Source of the DNA: Escallonia rubra
Lineage: Eukaryota; Streptophyta; Magnoliopsida; Escalloniales; Escalloniaceae
Assembly (NCBI GenBank): GCA_033065855.1
Contig: JAVXUO010000138.1
Coordinates: 62,001-126,000, forward strand
Direction of reading: 5' to 3'
Length of the DNA: 64,000 nucleotides
Below, one piece after another: positions 49,984 to 62,869 of the stretch. A program made the translations under genes and the position numbers. The notes beneath the pieces were generated by a model. It saw nothing but the letters and a program-made list of their open reading frames with translations, searched no databases and was not told the DNA's origin. Numbering within the stretch: the stretch's first letter is position 1; every line of letters starts with the position of its first letter.

Positions 49984-52900
49984 ATGGATGGAACCACTCG
50001 CTGCTCTGCAAACTACGTGCCACTGTCCCCAATAAGCTTCTTGAAACGATCGGCAATCGTTTACAGAGACAGAATCTCTGTTGTTTATGAAGATATTAAG
50101 TTCACATGGAGGGAGACCCTTCAAAGGTGCAACAGACTCGCTTCTGCTCTGACCAATCTGGGTATTTCTCGTGGAGATGTTGTATGTTGCTAATTTCCCC
50201 TGTTTCTTAATGTTCGAAAGTTGTCCACTTACCTTTCATCCTTGTCTCGTAATCATTGCATTTCGTTTCTTTATCTTTATCTAGAGTTGACATTTACTAG
50301 TCTTACTTGCATGCTTGTGTATGTGTTCACTTGTTTGGTAGATTCTGTGTCTTCAGTTCCATGGTTCTATTTAGGGAATCCTGTTGCAATCCCTTGACTG
50401 CATATGGCTCCCCGCACATGACCCTTTTTTGCTATATGCGTACATGTACCATGTGCATCATTGATCGTACGCGGGAGTTCCAGTAGCATTTGTGGGAGTG
50501 CCAAGAGGGCCTTCCTTCTAATTGTCGTATTTTTTACTTTTGCCACACAAATACGCTCCACATAAGTGTCCATATATTGCCAGTAAGGTTGCTTGTTAGC
50601 ATTTTATCCAATTGTTTTATGCTTCCATTGCAATAGAGAACTCTTATGTGTTGGTTATGATTATGTTTGCTGCTATTTTTTGCACAACTTGTCAATCATC
50701 ACACACTTGACACTAAGGTTTTGTGGAAGTTATCCCCTTTGCCACCAAATTATAGATTCACATAGTCCACTACTCAAAAGATAATTCTTTTCTAGTTTTG
50801 TCATGCTATTCTGGAGTGATTTGTGCGGCAGAGTGCACAAGACTACTGTCATTGTGCGGTCTGTGGAAAATTAGGGGCACTTACACAGTCTTCTGGAAAG
50901 TTTGTCTTTTGTTGCTATGCAGAGTGACAGTAGGTCTGCTCTGGAGTTCATCCATGCGTGGTTGTCGTTCAAATTGAAGATCTTTGCATTCAAAAGTTTA
51001 TGCTTTGAAATATCTCACGCACTCCCAAATCTAATACGATATGTCAACCCAGTGATTTGGCCTTGTCGGCCTAGTCCATTCCATTCGGCAAAGAGTTCTG
51101 GAAAGAGTTCATTTTTCTTACTTTCGGGGCTAAATATCTCAAATTTCCAAATACTTTATGTTTGCTTTTCCATCGGTTATTTGCTGCAATTGGTTGTTGA
51201 AGATAATTTGTGGGACTTACAAGCAACTGTTCGACTGTTTCCGTTGTATGTAGGGAGATGATTAGTTTGGTAGGTCTTGATTCACCTTCGACTTTCAGCG
51301 CTACTGGCATTTGATCTTCTGTGTAACTTTAGTGAAGTTGTAGCTCAAGTCCTTCTCATGGAAATGATAAATGGATTCTTTGCATCGATATCTAGGTTCT
51401 TGAATTAGTGCTATAGTAATTGGCGGGATTGCCTAGCTGTTTGCTAATTCAAATTTTCTAGTTATTACGATCCCCGTATTTGTCAATGTAACATCTTCAA
51501 AATTCTCCTTGTTATATTACCTGGAAATAATGTGATGTCATTAAGGGAATTGACGATTTCATAGATGAAGCCACCTTCTCGAAGTATGATTCTTGGTCCT
51601 CAGTATGATTCCTGGTTAGGAAAGTATTTGAGATTCTTTGTCCTCAGTTAGTATTAGTTTTCTTGCCTACTCCTTAAACAGCCAAATATAACTTGTCAAA
51701 TTGGTGAAAGGGACATATTGATGGCAATGCTTTCTTTCCTTTTCTTGTTGTAGATCATTTTTACTCCATTAAAGTCCATGATTCTGTTAGTTTCAAAGAT
51801 GATAAAGACTAGTTGAAGCTTAGTTGCACAAAGCGGGGGCGGGGGCGGGGGAGCGTAAGTTGAGGTTGGGAGCGGCTTGAATAAATAAATACGTAAAGAT
51901 TATTATCACTTTTTTAGTATAGTTTACATAGCCAACAATAGCAGATAAAGAGGCTTTAAGGACTTGAAGGAAGAGAGAAACAAGGAATGAGTTGAAAAAT
52001 GTTTGATTTTCAGGTATTCTCTCACTTGTTCCATGCATCTCTATCCAGCTAACGGGATCGAGTTCCCATATTGGCTTGGGACGAGATCCCATGGAGCTCC
52101 TAACTTGGGATCGCAAAAGCGAGTTTCCGAGAGAGAAACGTCACCATATTAGGAGTTTCCTGCAACTAAGAGTTGAAGTAGACCATAAAATTTTCCTCTT
52201 TGTTCTCTTCATGTGCAGCATCATGTTAAATCAAAACGGCTAGGAAAAATATTCTTAGGTCATCGTGTTCTTCTGTTCATAGTTCGCAAAGCACACTCAT
52301 AACTTTTTTGAGCAGGTTGCTGCTTTGGCTCCAAATATTCCAGCAATGTATGAGCTACACTTTGGAGTTCCAATGGCTGGGGCAGTTCTTTGTACACTTA
52401 ATGTACGTCATGATTCAGCAATGGTGTCACTGTTACTAAAACACTCCAAGGCCAAAATTATATTCGTAGATTACCAATTTCTCGATATTGCCAAGGGAGC
52501 ATTGGAAATTTTATCAGAGACATACACTAAGCTGCCTACTCTAGTCATAATTTCCGAGTCTGGTAAACCATCTGCAATGACTAGCAATATGATTTCCGCG
52601 TCAGATTTGGAGTATGAGTCTCTTTTGGCAACAGGAGACCCGGATTCTGAGATCAGACTGCCAAATGACGAGTGGGATCCTATTTCACTAAATTATACGT
52701 CAGGAACAACATCAAACCCAAAAGGTGTTGTTTACAGTCATAGAGGTGCCTATCTCAATTCTCTGGCTGCTGCTCTTCTTAACGATATGGCCTCAATGCC
52801 TGTCTATTTGTGGACTGTTCCGATGTTTCACTGCAATGGCTGGTGCCTTACCTGGGCTGTGGCGGCACAAGGGGGTACAAATATTTGCCTAAGGACTGTC

Positions 52901-53785
52901 TCCGCAAAGGGAATATTTGAGTGTATAGCTCGGAACCATGTGACCCACATGGGCGGTGCACCCACCGTTTTAAACATGATAATTAATTCAGCAGCTGGTG
53001 ACCGAAGACCACTTCCAGCAAAGGTTGCAGTAATGACAGGTGGAGCCCCGCCACCTCCTCAGGTACTCTTTAATATGAAGGAGCTGGGATTTGATGTAAC
53101 CCATTCATATGGTTTGACAGAAACTTATGGTCCTGGGACTGTTTGCACTTGGAAACCCGAGTGGAATTCCCTACCTCCTGATACGCAGGCAAAGATCAAA
53201 TCCCGTCAAGGGATCCACCATCTTGGCCTGGAAGAACTTGACATAAAGGACCCTGCTACCATGAAGAGTGTACCAGCAGATGCAAAAACAATGGGTGAGG
53301 TCATGTTCAGAGGCAACACTGTCATGAGTGGTTACTTGAGAGATTTGAAAGCGACACAGGACGCGTTTAAAGGTGGATGGTTTCGAAGTGGAGACTTGGG
53401 AGTGAAACACCCTGATGGTTACATCGAACTGAAAGATCGGTCGAAGGACATTATCATTTCTGGGGGAGAGAATATTAGCACAATCGAGGTGGAGTCTGCG
53501 CTTTTCAGTCATCCAGCAATTCTCGAGGCAGCTGTTGTGGCAAGACCGGATGATCATTGGGGGGAGACACCTTGCGCGTTTGTGAAGTTGAAGGACGGGT
53601 GTAATGCCAGTCCAGATGAGATTATCAGTTTCTGCAGGAGTCGGTTGCCTCGTTATATGGCTCCTCGAAGCGTTGTTTTTGAGGATTTGCCTAAAACTTC
53701 GACCGGAAAGACGCAGAAGTTCATTCTCAGGCAGAAAGCCAAGGCTATGGGAAGCCTTTCAAAGAGGAGCACCAGCAAATTGTAG
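49984..53785 (+). CDS. AAE1: Acyl-activating enzyme 1-like acyl-CoA ligase, peroxisomal
   Basis: Two exons, 49984-50181 and 52316-53785, joined across a 2.1-kb intron, give 555 residues. The reaction is carboxylic acid + ATP + CoA to acyl-CoA via an acyl-adenylate. Visible motifs are [11 protein letters not shown] (residues 193-203, the AMP-binding P-loop), [11 protein letters not shown] (around 330-340), [21 protein letters not shown] and the catalytic-lysine motif KTSTGKTQK near the C-terminus. It ends SKL, a canonical type 1 peroxisomal targeting signal. The start [20 protein letters not shown] matches the N-terminus of Arabidopsis AAE1 as I remember it. AAE1-type enzymes favour short and medium acids. 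The true substrate here is unknown. It sits 1.0 kb upstream of an FMO gene on the same strand. Confidence 0.93.
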
Positions 53786-54804
53786 TGCCTTTCGTTGGAA
53801 GGTAACATTGTTTATCCGGCAGCTAGTTGTTCACCTGTTCCACATATATGGCTGTCAAAATTTGAATACTATTTCCACTGTTACAGCATTTCTTCTTTAC
53901 AAGTTCTTTTGCAACTTGCAAAGGTAACCTGTAATCTTGTAACATGGACTATGTTAAGGTTCATGATTCTAAATTTTGCGTTCTGCTCTGTGGGGGAATC
54001 AAGTGGAACACTTGAGACTGAGGATATATGTGTCGATCTCTCGCTCCTATTGAATATTTCTTCAGTGCATGTACATATGCAACTCAAATTAAAAGTGAAT
54101 CGGCACCAAATTGCACTAGATTTCATACTGAATACTGTTACTTCTTTTCAAGACATGGCAAAAAAGTGAGCAGTTTTCGTGCCTGCATAACTTTTCTTCT
54201 GTCCAGCATGCACCACTTCCCTACAGAATTACCAATGTGCCACTAATGTGCAATTCATGTTGGAAAAAATTTGGCTGCTACCTCGGTTGGAAGAACCTTC
54301 TTCGTATTCCCTATATAGCGATAAATCAATCGTCTTTAAATGTTTCTAGCGGCTTTCATTTAGTAACGCTAAAAAATACTGTTAATAATTGTCGCTAAAA
54401 GTATTAGAAGAAAAGTCACTAAAAATATTTAGCGACTATTAATTGTCATTATACACGGACAACAACTCGGGTAAGAGCTAAAGTTTTTGTTCATTAATGT
54501 TTGTGTGTTTGCTTGCACCGGAGGATCCTCACTGTCACGTCTAGACGTTTTCCATGACCAGAACTGTTGGCCCAGTTGTCCACCTTTGAGAGAAAAGGCT
54601 TTGTGTTTTTTTGTCTTAACCCACCTAAGATCAGTATTGAATCTTCAACATTTGCGGTCGGTACATGTGTTTGCATGGGAAATGATAAACCCCTCGGTGT
54701 CAATAGCCTCTTTGAGGGGACGTCTCTTTACTGGAGTACCTCATAAGACAACTCTTCGTTTATTCAAAAAAAAAAATAAGACAACTCTTCGATCCGGACC
54801 AGAA
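53786..54804. other. Intergenic region between AAE1 and the FMO gene
   Basis: The AAE1 3' UTR occupies the first several hundred bases. At about 54330-54450 there are repeated GCGAC.ATTAAT and GTCGCTAAAA-type motifs on both strands, like the subterminal repeats of CACTA transposons. No complete end was found. Confidence 0.45.
54330..54450. repeat. Possible CACTA-type subterminal repeat remnant
   Basis: Short motifs AGCGGC, GTCGCTAAAAG, GTCACTAAAA and TTTAGCGACTATTAATTG occur in both orientations within 120 bp. This resembles subterminal arrays of plant CACTA elements. Without a CACTA end or a 3-bp TSD this remains tentative. Confidence 0.4.
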
Positions 54805-57800
54805 ATGGAGAAGCAAATAGCCATCGTCGGCGCCGGAATCAGCGGCCTGCTCGCATGCAAACACGTACTCGAAAAGGGCTTCACTCCGATCGTCTTCGAG
54901 GCCAGAAGCGGCATCGGTGGTGTTTGGTCCCAGACCATAGAGTCCACCAAGCTCCAGACGCCCAAAGATTACTACCAGTTTTCGGATTTTGCATGGCCAA
55001 GTTCGGTGAAGGAGACATTTCCCGATCATAAGCAAGTGATGGAGTACCTGCAAGGCTATGCTCGCCACTTCAAGCTCCTGCCTTTTATCAAGTTTAATAC
55101 TAAGGTTGTTGCCATCGATTATGTGCTCGCCTCCTCCGGGGATGAAGGCCATTTGTTGTCATCTTGGGAACTGTGGGGTGGCACTGGGGAAGCCTTCTCG
55201 TCTTGGGGAAAATGGAACGTTGTTGTAGAGGATGATCATCATTCCTTTGAGGCACCAAAGGTATTTTGCTGTCTCTGTCCTTTGCTTCCATTTTTGGGGA
55301 ATTCTACTGCTCAAGCCTCAAACTACAGGGCATAGCTCAATGCACTTTGCAACAACAAAAGTTTGTCGCTTTGACTGTTAGCAATAGGGATCAAACACTT
55401 CTAGGGACATCTCTAAAGCTGGTGCAGCACCTCTAGTGTACCTAATCCCAAGATACAGCCGTATTGACTACGTTGTTGCCCCTGATTTGGTTTTCTGTAG
55501 TTTAAGTAGGATCTTTACTGCGAAAATGCAAACAAACATTCAAGAGATTGTCACTAGATGTACTGCAAAAGATGTCGCGTAAGATCTTTAGAGCTGGAAT
55601 TAATGTGGAATTAGTGCAAAAAAGAGCTTATATGGAATCTAGAATTTGGTTATATGACTATTAGGTCACACATGGTAATACATGAACCTCTTACCTAGCA
55701 CAGAAAGGTTAGTACAATTTTCGGAAGGTTTTGAAGGCTAAGTAGTATTTTGATTTTTCAGTGCATTAGAAGAAGGTTTTTCCGGTTCTCCATATATTAC
55801 TCATAAAAATCAAATTAATCTTAATACTGTATTTTTCGAAGTTATATATAACTCAATCTCAGACAAAAACTAGGGAAAAGAATTAATTTGAACAGTTCTG
55901 AGGCTGAGGTACAAATCTGATGTTCTTAATCATCTATAGATTTGGACAATATAGCAGGTATACCAAGTAGATTTTGTGATCCTCAGCAATGGCAAGTTCA
56001 GCGATCTGCCAACCATACCACGTTTTCCAGTAAACGAAGGACCAGAAGCATTTCACGGCGAGGTCATACACTCCATGGATTATGCTGCAATGGACAAACT
56101 TCGTGCTATTGATTTCGTGACAGATAAGTTGGTCACAGTTGTTGGATCTCAGAAATCAGCACTGGATGTCGCAGCGCAAGTAGCTAAAATAAATGGTAGG
56201 CGTATCTACCAACTACTTGACGCTCATTACTGAGTAATTTGCTTTTAAGGTTTGCAAGGATAAACTGAGCCAGCATATTATTCTGCCCCTTTTTTCCTTG
56301 GTTGTGGCCTTGTGGGGAGGAGGGGGAAGGTAAAAGTCAGTGGCAGGAATTATAAAGAAGACACTAATATCAAACAAAAACTCGGGGAGAGGGGGTGGGG
56401 GGAGTTCACTCTTTTGTCAATTTAGAGGAGATCCAAATATCAAAGTCTTCCTTGATTCATTTAATTTATCAATCTGCCCTTTCATAAAAGAGTAATCCAA
56501 ATATTGTATGTGTCAATATAGTTGAGAAGAGGTCTAGAGGAAGCGTTAATGGCACTCTAATCTCATCATTTAGAACGACGTTGAGAGGTAGCATTGAGAG
56601 GCAGCAACCCTTCCCCTTTCGGTAATAGAGTTGGCCTCATCTGTATTGTCATGGCATAGGAATACAAGTATATACTGCAGTATAAGTATTCAATACTACG
56701 TGATATATGTCATATGTTTGTAGAATTGGAGCAGTAACTTTGTACTTTCAGGAGTAAGGCATCCATGTACTCTGCTATTCAAGACAGTGCACTGGACAGT
56801 TCCTGAGCACTTGAACAGACTTACCTTCCAAAATCTAAACCGTTTCTCGGAATTCATGATTCACAAGCCCCATGAAGGATTCTTCCCCTGGCTGTTGGCA
56901 ATTCTTCTTTCACCTTTGGTAAGTTACTCTTCTTCAAAGAGAATGAAAAAGCATTACTTATTCCTTGTTCGCTGTTAATAATGGAACTCATGACACCTAA
57001 TATTTGATTTCAGCTCTGGATATTTATAAAGCTGGTTGAGAGCTATCTCAAATGGATATACCCCCTGAAGAGATATAATATGGTTCCGAACCATAGCTTC
57101 TTTCAACAAATTTCTACATGTATGTTACCGGTCCTGCCACCTAACTTCTACGACGAAGTTAAAGAAGGAAGTATAATTCTAAAGAAATCACGGGAGAGCT
57201 TCTGCTTTTGCGAAAATGGTCTTATTGTAGACGGGGAAGCAACACCTCTTGTGACAGACCTTGTTATCTTTGCAACTGGACATAGAAGTGATGAAATTTT
57301 TGCCAACATTTTCACATCAACTTACTTCCAGAAATACATTACTGGATCGTCAGCTCCCTTCTACAGGTATATAGACTACTCTACTTCAGCCTTAGCTAGG
57401 TGAGATTAACTTTATAATCCATAGGCATATGTAAAGTCAGAGGTATGTTGCAGTGGTACATGCATGTAAACTTTTGTTTCAATTCCACTTTCCGAACTAC
57501 AGGGAGTGCATTCATCCGCGGATACCGCAGCTATCAATTTTAGGGTATTCAGAGAGTCCTGCAAACTTGTACACCACAGAAATGAGGAGCAAATGGCTAG
57601 CACATTTTCTTGCTGGAAGATTCAAGTTACCAACAATAAGTGAAATGGAAGAAGATGTGATGAACTGGGAAAATGCCATGAGGCGTTACGCTTGCAAGAG
57701 GTACAAAAGAACTTGTGTTAGTGTCTTGCTTCAGATTTACTGCAATGATCAGCTATGCACGGACATGGGATGCAACCCAAGGAGGAAGAAATGGTTTCTT

Positions 57801-57851
57801 TCTGAGCTGTTTGCTCCTTATGGTCCTACAGATTTCGCGGACCTAACTTGA
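54805..57851 (+). CDS. FMO1-like flavin-containing monooxygenase
   Basis: Five exons: 54805-55260, 55958-56195, 56752-56918, 57014-57366 and 57503-57851. They encode 520 residues with closed phase. It carries the FAD-binding GAGISG (residues 9-14), the FMO signature [11 protein letters not shown] (184-194), an NADPH-site variant [12 protein letters not shown] where GxGxSA is usual, and FATGHR near the C-terminal FAD/NADPH region. That variant is shared with the plant FMO1 clade as I remember it, including pipecolate N-hydroxylase FMO1. The sequence is closer to the many proteins annotated as probable flavin-containing monooxygenase 1 than to Arabidopsis FMO1 itself, for example [18 protein letters not shown] and [19 protein letters not shown]- or S-oxygenation is expected. 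The substrate is unknown. Confidence 0.92.
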
Positions 57852-60376
57852 CACAAGTATCTGGTTAGGCACGATAATTGTCGAGTGATTTTACAGGTCA
57901 TGCTCTCAACTGGATAATGTGTCTTGTGAAGAATCCTAGTAATTGAATAGCGGTCGATTTCTTGTTTTTTATGGAGCTCGAAGTCTCAGTGCAAACAATT
58001 AGGCATGAGTAGTGAAATTCTTGGCCTCTAACTTACATTACGAAGTAGACAACAACACTACATGAGCCACTGATAGAAGGCAGAGAATGGCACTTTCTGT
58101 AAGTAGAGAATGTAGAGAGTGGGGTATCAGTCCAAACGCCTTGCTCAGCCAAGAGAAGTATGGTCAGATTATTAGCTTGTTCTTCTCTTTGAAGACAAAA
58201 AAAACATCATTGCAGAAGAGACCAATTCCTCATGATGTGATTGCTCTTTATGTGCTCCAAGCTATGGACGATCAAGGCGGCACTAGTACCTTCACAATCC
58301 TAAAACAGAAAAAGATGCTCAATTCTGTAAGAAACTGCCTGCTACTTGTGGAGTTCTTGCTTTTAAGGTGGGTTGGGACGAAGAATTTTAAATATTATAA
58401 AATTTAAAATCTGTTAGTTTTAAAATCTCTTAGAGATTGAAATTTTAAAGTTATTGTAAAGTTTAATGTTTGGCAACTTTTGTGGATCGGCATTGTATAA
58501 CGATAATTGGTTCTTAAATAAATAAATTGTAAATTAGTTGCTACAACAAAAGATAAAAAAAATATATCACTGAGATTAGGAAAAAAGAAGAGAGAGGTTG
58601 ATGAATCATTGAAAAAATAGCAAGAAGTATGGCAAAAGAAAAAGAAGGTTTGAATTGTAAAAGGTTGTTCTCCTGTGCATTTGACAAAAAAACTAGTTCA
58701 GAGTGGTTATTTCAACCGGACATTTTGGCTCACCAAATTCTTTCGAGAATTTTATAAATTCTCTTTTATATTATCAAATATGGGATTTCATTCAAGGTGC
58801 TTTCAAATCCTCGGCCAAATTGAAATTTTCGGTAGAAATATCTCATCCAAACGCATCTTAAATGTAGTTTGCCAATAACAATAGCGTTATTGAGCTGAAA
58901 CATGCAAAAAAATTAACCTCTACCCCTTTTTAATCAACTCGAGATGAAGTGCAACTGCCTCATCGAGAGGTTAAATACGTTGATATCATATGTTGTTTCA
59001 TTTTCTTAAATAATTTTTTTTAGAAATTACAGATGAAGTAACTATATACTGTACTAAGTCATCTTTACATGTTGAGATCCTATTCCAAGTTCCTCTAAAA
59101 GATTAAGCGGACCAAATTTATGAGATGGGTAGAGTAGACTTGGAGTACAGGTACTAATAGGATACACATACATACCTCATCAATCAAGTAACTAAAACTC
59201 TTATAGCGTGTTTGTGAGTTCTAAAGTGAGAGAAGAGAAAAGAAGAGAAAGGAAGAGAAAGAAAGAGAAGAGAAGACAATTTTTCTTCCTCTTGTTTGTG
59301 AATTTAAGAGAGAGAAAAAAATATCATTCATTTTCCGTGTTTGTGAGTTCAGCAGAAAAGAAAAAAAAACTCCCGATTACGTATATACCCTTTATACTAT
59401 GCTATGATAATTCTAATTAAACAATGAATGTATGATCTTAAAAAGAATATGATTTTGACGGATAAATAAATTAGTTATCAATGACATAATACATTATTTA
59501 AACCTGCATATTAATGTAGTAAGTCTTATATCACTTCTTTATGTCACAATAGAAAAAACAAAATTAGCCATAAGTTGAATACAAATATTCAAATCTAATC
59601 GATTCATGTCACATCAAAAACAAAAATAATCATGAGTCAACTCTAACGTCTAAAACTATTATGTGTTTGTAAGTAAAATAATACGTTCTTGCAAGAAACT
59701 CTTTAACCTAAACTTCATTATATATTTAGTCTTTATTATGTCAAAGGTAACATGGATATTATTAAAATATTATTTATGAGAGTTTCCTTTCTCTCCATTT
59801 CTTCTCACTTTTGGGAAGAAAGATTTAGAGTCAAAAGAAACCCAAACTCTCCTTCATAATCTCTTCTTTAAAAAACTTAACTTTCCTTTCTTCTCTCCTA
59901 AAAAATATTATACTCGCAAACAGGCTATTAAGGAAAAGTTCAACCACGGATGACGTATTCACCGACCAAGCCCTATGCATAATGAGCTTCATTGGGAGTG
60001 GTAGGTAAAATTAGCTTAAGGTCAATGCCATGGTGGTCTCATGCTCGTGGAGCAGCGGCAGCTGCGTTATGGACATTGGCCACTGCAACAGTGGAGTAAT
60101 GGTGGTCCCAAATCGGCTAATATCTTACCATTATAGTCTCTATTCATGATCATGGCAGAAGGGTTTGTCAACCCTTTCATGACCATTTGTTTATTATGAA
60201 ATGATGCACAAGATCCTAAAACCAAGCTAAATTCACGATCCTAGAACTAAGCTCCCGCAAGTCAACTGTCATTTCTCTATTGTCTAGAAGGATTCCATCT
60301 CTCAGCAAAGCTGAATAAGACAAGATTGAAGCATCTAACTTTGGAAGTGTCGATCTTTTCAACTTCAGTATGTGCC
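57852..60376. other. Intergenic region between FMO and BAHD genes, with MITE-like elements
   Basis: The first few hundred bases are the FMO 3' UTR. AT-rich sequence at about 58360-58865 ends in CCAAACGCATCTTAA, whose reverse complement TTAAGATGCGTTTGG resembles the left side (TTAAGGTGGGTTGGG), so this may be a MITE. A clearer element lies at 59203-59931. The rest is AT-rich with short unsupported ORFs. Confidence 0.45.
59203..59931. mobile_element. hAT-like MITE or non-autonomous element
   Basis: The left end ATAGCGTGTTTGTGAGT and the reverse complement of the right end, ATAGCCTGTTTGCGAGT, differ at two positions. The end motif TGTTTGTGA recurs inside the left part at about 59293 and 59338, each followed by purine-rich sequence. 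The right part is CT-rich, matching the inverted purine-rich left. I could not find an 8-bp target duplication, so the class is uncertain. Confidence 0.55.
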
Positions 60377-60384
60377 TATATAAG
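60377..60384 (+). promoter_or_regulatory. TATA box of the BAHD gene
   Basis: TATATAAG, 97 bp upstream of the BAHD start codon, with AT-rich then CT-rich leader following. It suggests transcription starts near 60410. Confidence 0.6.
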
Positions 60385-60473
60385 ACTAATTAACTAGCAG
60401 TGTGATTCACATTAAACTCAGTTGTGTTCTTTTCTCTTCCATCAACTTCAACTAGTCAGGCAAAAGAGATAAG

Positions 60474-61952
60474 ATGTTGAAGGTTCAAGTCGTTTCAAAC
60501 GAGAACGTGAAACCATCTTCTCCAACCCCACATAACCTAAGAACCTATAAACTCTCCCTCTTGGATCAGCTAATTCCAGCTCCTTATGCTCCCCTTGTCT
60601 TGTTTTATCCCAATCTTGATGGTGCTAGCCATCTCGAAATCCTAGAACGATTAGTGGTGTTAAAGCAATCGCTTTCAGAGACCCTAACTCGATTTTACCC
60701 TCTTGCGGGGATCATCAAAGATGACCTCTCTCTCGAATGTAACGATGAAGGGGCTCATTACGCCGTAGCCGAGGTCAATTGCCATCTGGCTGATTTCCTA
60801 AACCATCCTGATCTCCTCTTGGTTCAACGGTTCCTTCCTTGTGCAACAAGTTTCAGTGGATCTGGTACAGGAAACCGCGTGACTAACATTCAGGTAATAA
60901 CCCTTGTTTCGATGCATAAAGATCTGTAGTATAAATCTTGAAAGCCTTTCTAGTAATTACTTTTTTCAAACATTCATGCGCGAACGGACTCTCGGGTCTA
61001 ATTCTTTGACCCTTCACTGCAGGTAAATGTTTTTGAGTGTGGTGGGATTGCCATTGGGTTGTGCATTTCGCACAAGATTCTTGATGGATCTGCACTGAAC
61101 ACATTCCTCAAAGGGTGGGCTACCACGGCTCGTGGATCAGAACAGGTTGTCTATCCTGATTTTACCGCGCCTTCTCTCTTTCCCGCAAATGACTTGTGCC
61201 TTAGAGATTCATCAATGAAAATGTGGGGTTCTTTGTTCAAGAAAGGCAACTGGATCACGAGGAGATTCGTGTTTGATGCCTCAGCAATATCCGACCTCAA
61301 GGCCAAGGTTAACGAATCTGGTTTACAACATCCTACGCGCGTTGAAGTGGTCTCAGCTTTCCTCTGGCAGTGTGCTATGGCTGCGTCGCAGGAGAAATGT
61401 GGGTTCGCGAGGCCTTCTCTTCTTACTCACACTGTAAACCTGCGTAGAAGAACAGCACCAAATCTGTCGGAATATTCCATCGGAAACTTGATATGTTTGG
61501 CTAGTGCAAAATGCATGGCCAAGTATGACCAGTCACTGGGAGTACTACACGGCTTGGTGGATCGGGTACGAAAAAGTATTTCGGAAATCACCGATGACTT
61601 TGTGAAGACGCTGCGATCCGATGAAGGGACTGCCGTGATCTGCAAATCTGTGGAACGTGTGCGCGATTTTGGCTCGAAAGAGGAAGTGGACTACTTTGGG
61701 TTTACTAGTTGGTGCAAGTTGGGTTTCTACGAGGCTGATTTTGGATGGGGGAAGCCTATCTGGGTGAGCAGTATTGGTATCTCGGGTGGTTCAGTGTTCA
61801 CGAATCTCATCGTACTGATGGATACAAGATGTGGCGAGGGAATTGAAGCATGGGTGACCTTGGATGAACCAAAAATGAATATATTCGAACGTAACGTTGA
61901 GCTCCTAGCGCTTGCTTCGTTAGATCCTAGTCCTCTAGAAATTGGTAATTGA
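60474..61952 (+). CDS. BAHD acyltransferase, vinorine synthase-like clade
   Basis: Two exons, 60474-60893 and 61023-61952, encode 449 residues, a typical BAHD length. The catalytic HxxxD is HKILD (157-161) and the structural DFGWG motif is at 379-383. Family landmarks are LTRFYPLAG in the first quarter and the single intron directly before the exon carrying HxxxD. The N-terminus (VVSNENVKPSSPTPHNLRTY) is like vinorine synthase, deacetylvindoline acetyltransferase and their unnamed relatives in clade III. The enzyme transfers an acyl group from acyl-CoA to an alcohol or amine in the cytosol. Acceptor and donor cannot be told from sequence. An acyl-CoA ligase and an FMO lie within 10.5 kb upstream on the same strand. 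Confidence 0.93.
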
Positions 61953-62364
61953 GTGATTGCACCAATTAACCCATATCTGCGTAAGGGAGGTGAGGGGGTC
62001 CTTTGTTTTACCTATCACTTGTACACGAGTTATGGAGCTAAAAGTGTCGAGGGTAGTAGAAAATGTAGACCATCTTGTGCTTGATTTGATGTAAAGCTTG
62101 AAAGTAGGGTAAAAGGCATTTACATGTATTCCTAACCTACTTTGGTTGCACCCAAGGGCCCAATGTGGGTCCCGTTTTACGCGACATGTTGGCGCAGTCA
62201 ACAGTTAATTTTCAACGCTTTGAACCGGTTAAAACGTGCACACGCAAGTCACGTGTATTTTTTCACTTTTTCTACGGTACTTCGTCACTAAGAAATTGAT
62301 CTTTACGTAACTTACGACAACGCCTCATCGCGCCTCGGCCGTCACACACCGCTCGTCAATGCAC

Positions 62365-62560
62365 CTTGCCAAGTTGCCCAAGGGGGTTGGCCTTGGCCTG
62401 CCCTTGAGGGTTGGCCTCGGCCACCCTTGGAGGGTCGGCCGTGGCTTGGAGGGTCGGCCTTGGTTTTCCCTTGGGAGTCAGCCTCGGCCTTCCCTTGGGG
62501 GTCGGCCTCGACCTTCCCCTAAGGGTTGATTTTGGCCTTCCCTCAAAGATTGGCTTGCCT
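62365..62560. repeat. GC-rich minisatellite, unit about 30 bp
   Basis: Repeats of GGTCGGCCTCGGCCTTCCCTTGG-like sequence, given here by its parts: GTTGGCCTCGGCC or GTCGGCCTTGG, then TTCCCTTGGGG. About six to seven diverged units. Confidence 0.8.
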
Positions 62561-62869
62561 TCCCCCATTGCTTGTTCTCCACCTTGACCTTGCGTCATCC
62601 GTGCGCTGTATCCGGGACGTACGTTGCCCGCAGTTGCGCGCCGCCTCTGCGTCGCCGGCGGTAATGCACCTGGACACATGTCGTCGCCCGCGGTCACGCG
62701 CCGTCTCTATGACGCCCGCGTGCCGACTCCGCGATGCCAGTCGCACGCTGTCTCCGTGACACCAGCCATCGCCTGTACACCGACTCTTTGGTGCCCGTCG
62801 TTCGTGGTCGCACGTCTTCTCCACAACACCCGTCGTCAACGACCGTGCGCCTTCTTTGTTACGCGTGCC

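Noticed and set aside
53171-53557. Minus-strand ORF antisense to AAE1
   Set aside because: Lies wholly within the AAE1 catalytic exon and matches nothing; a shadow frame.
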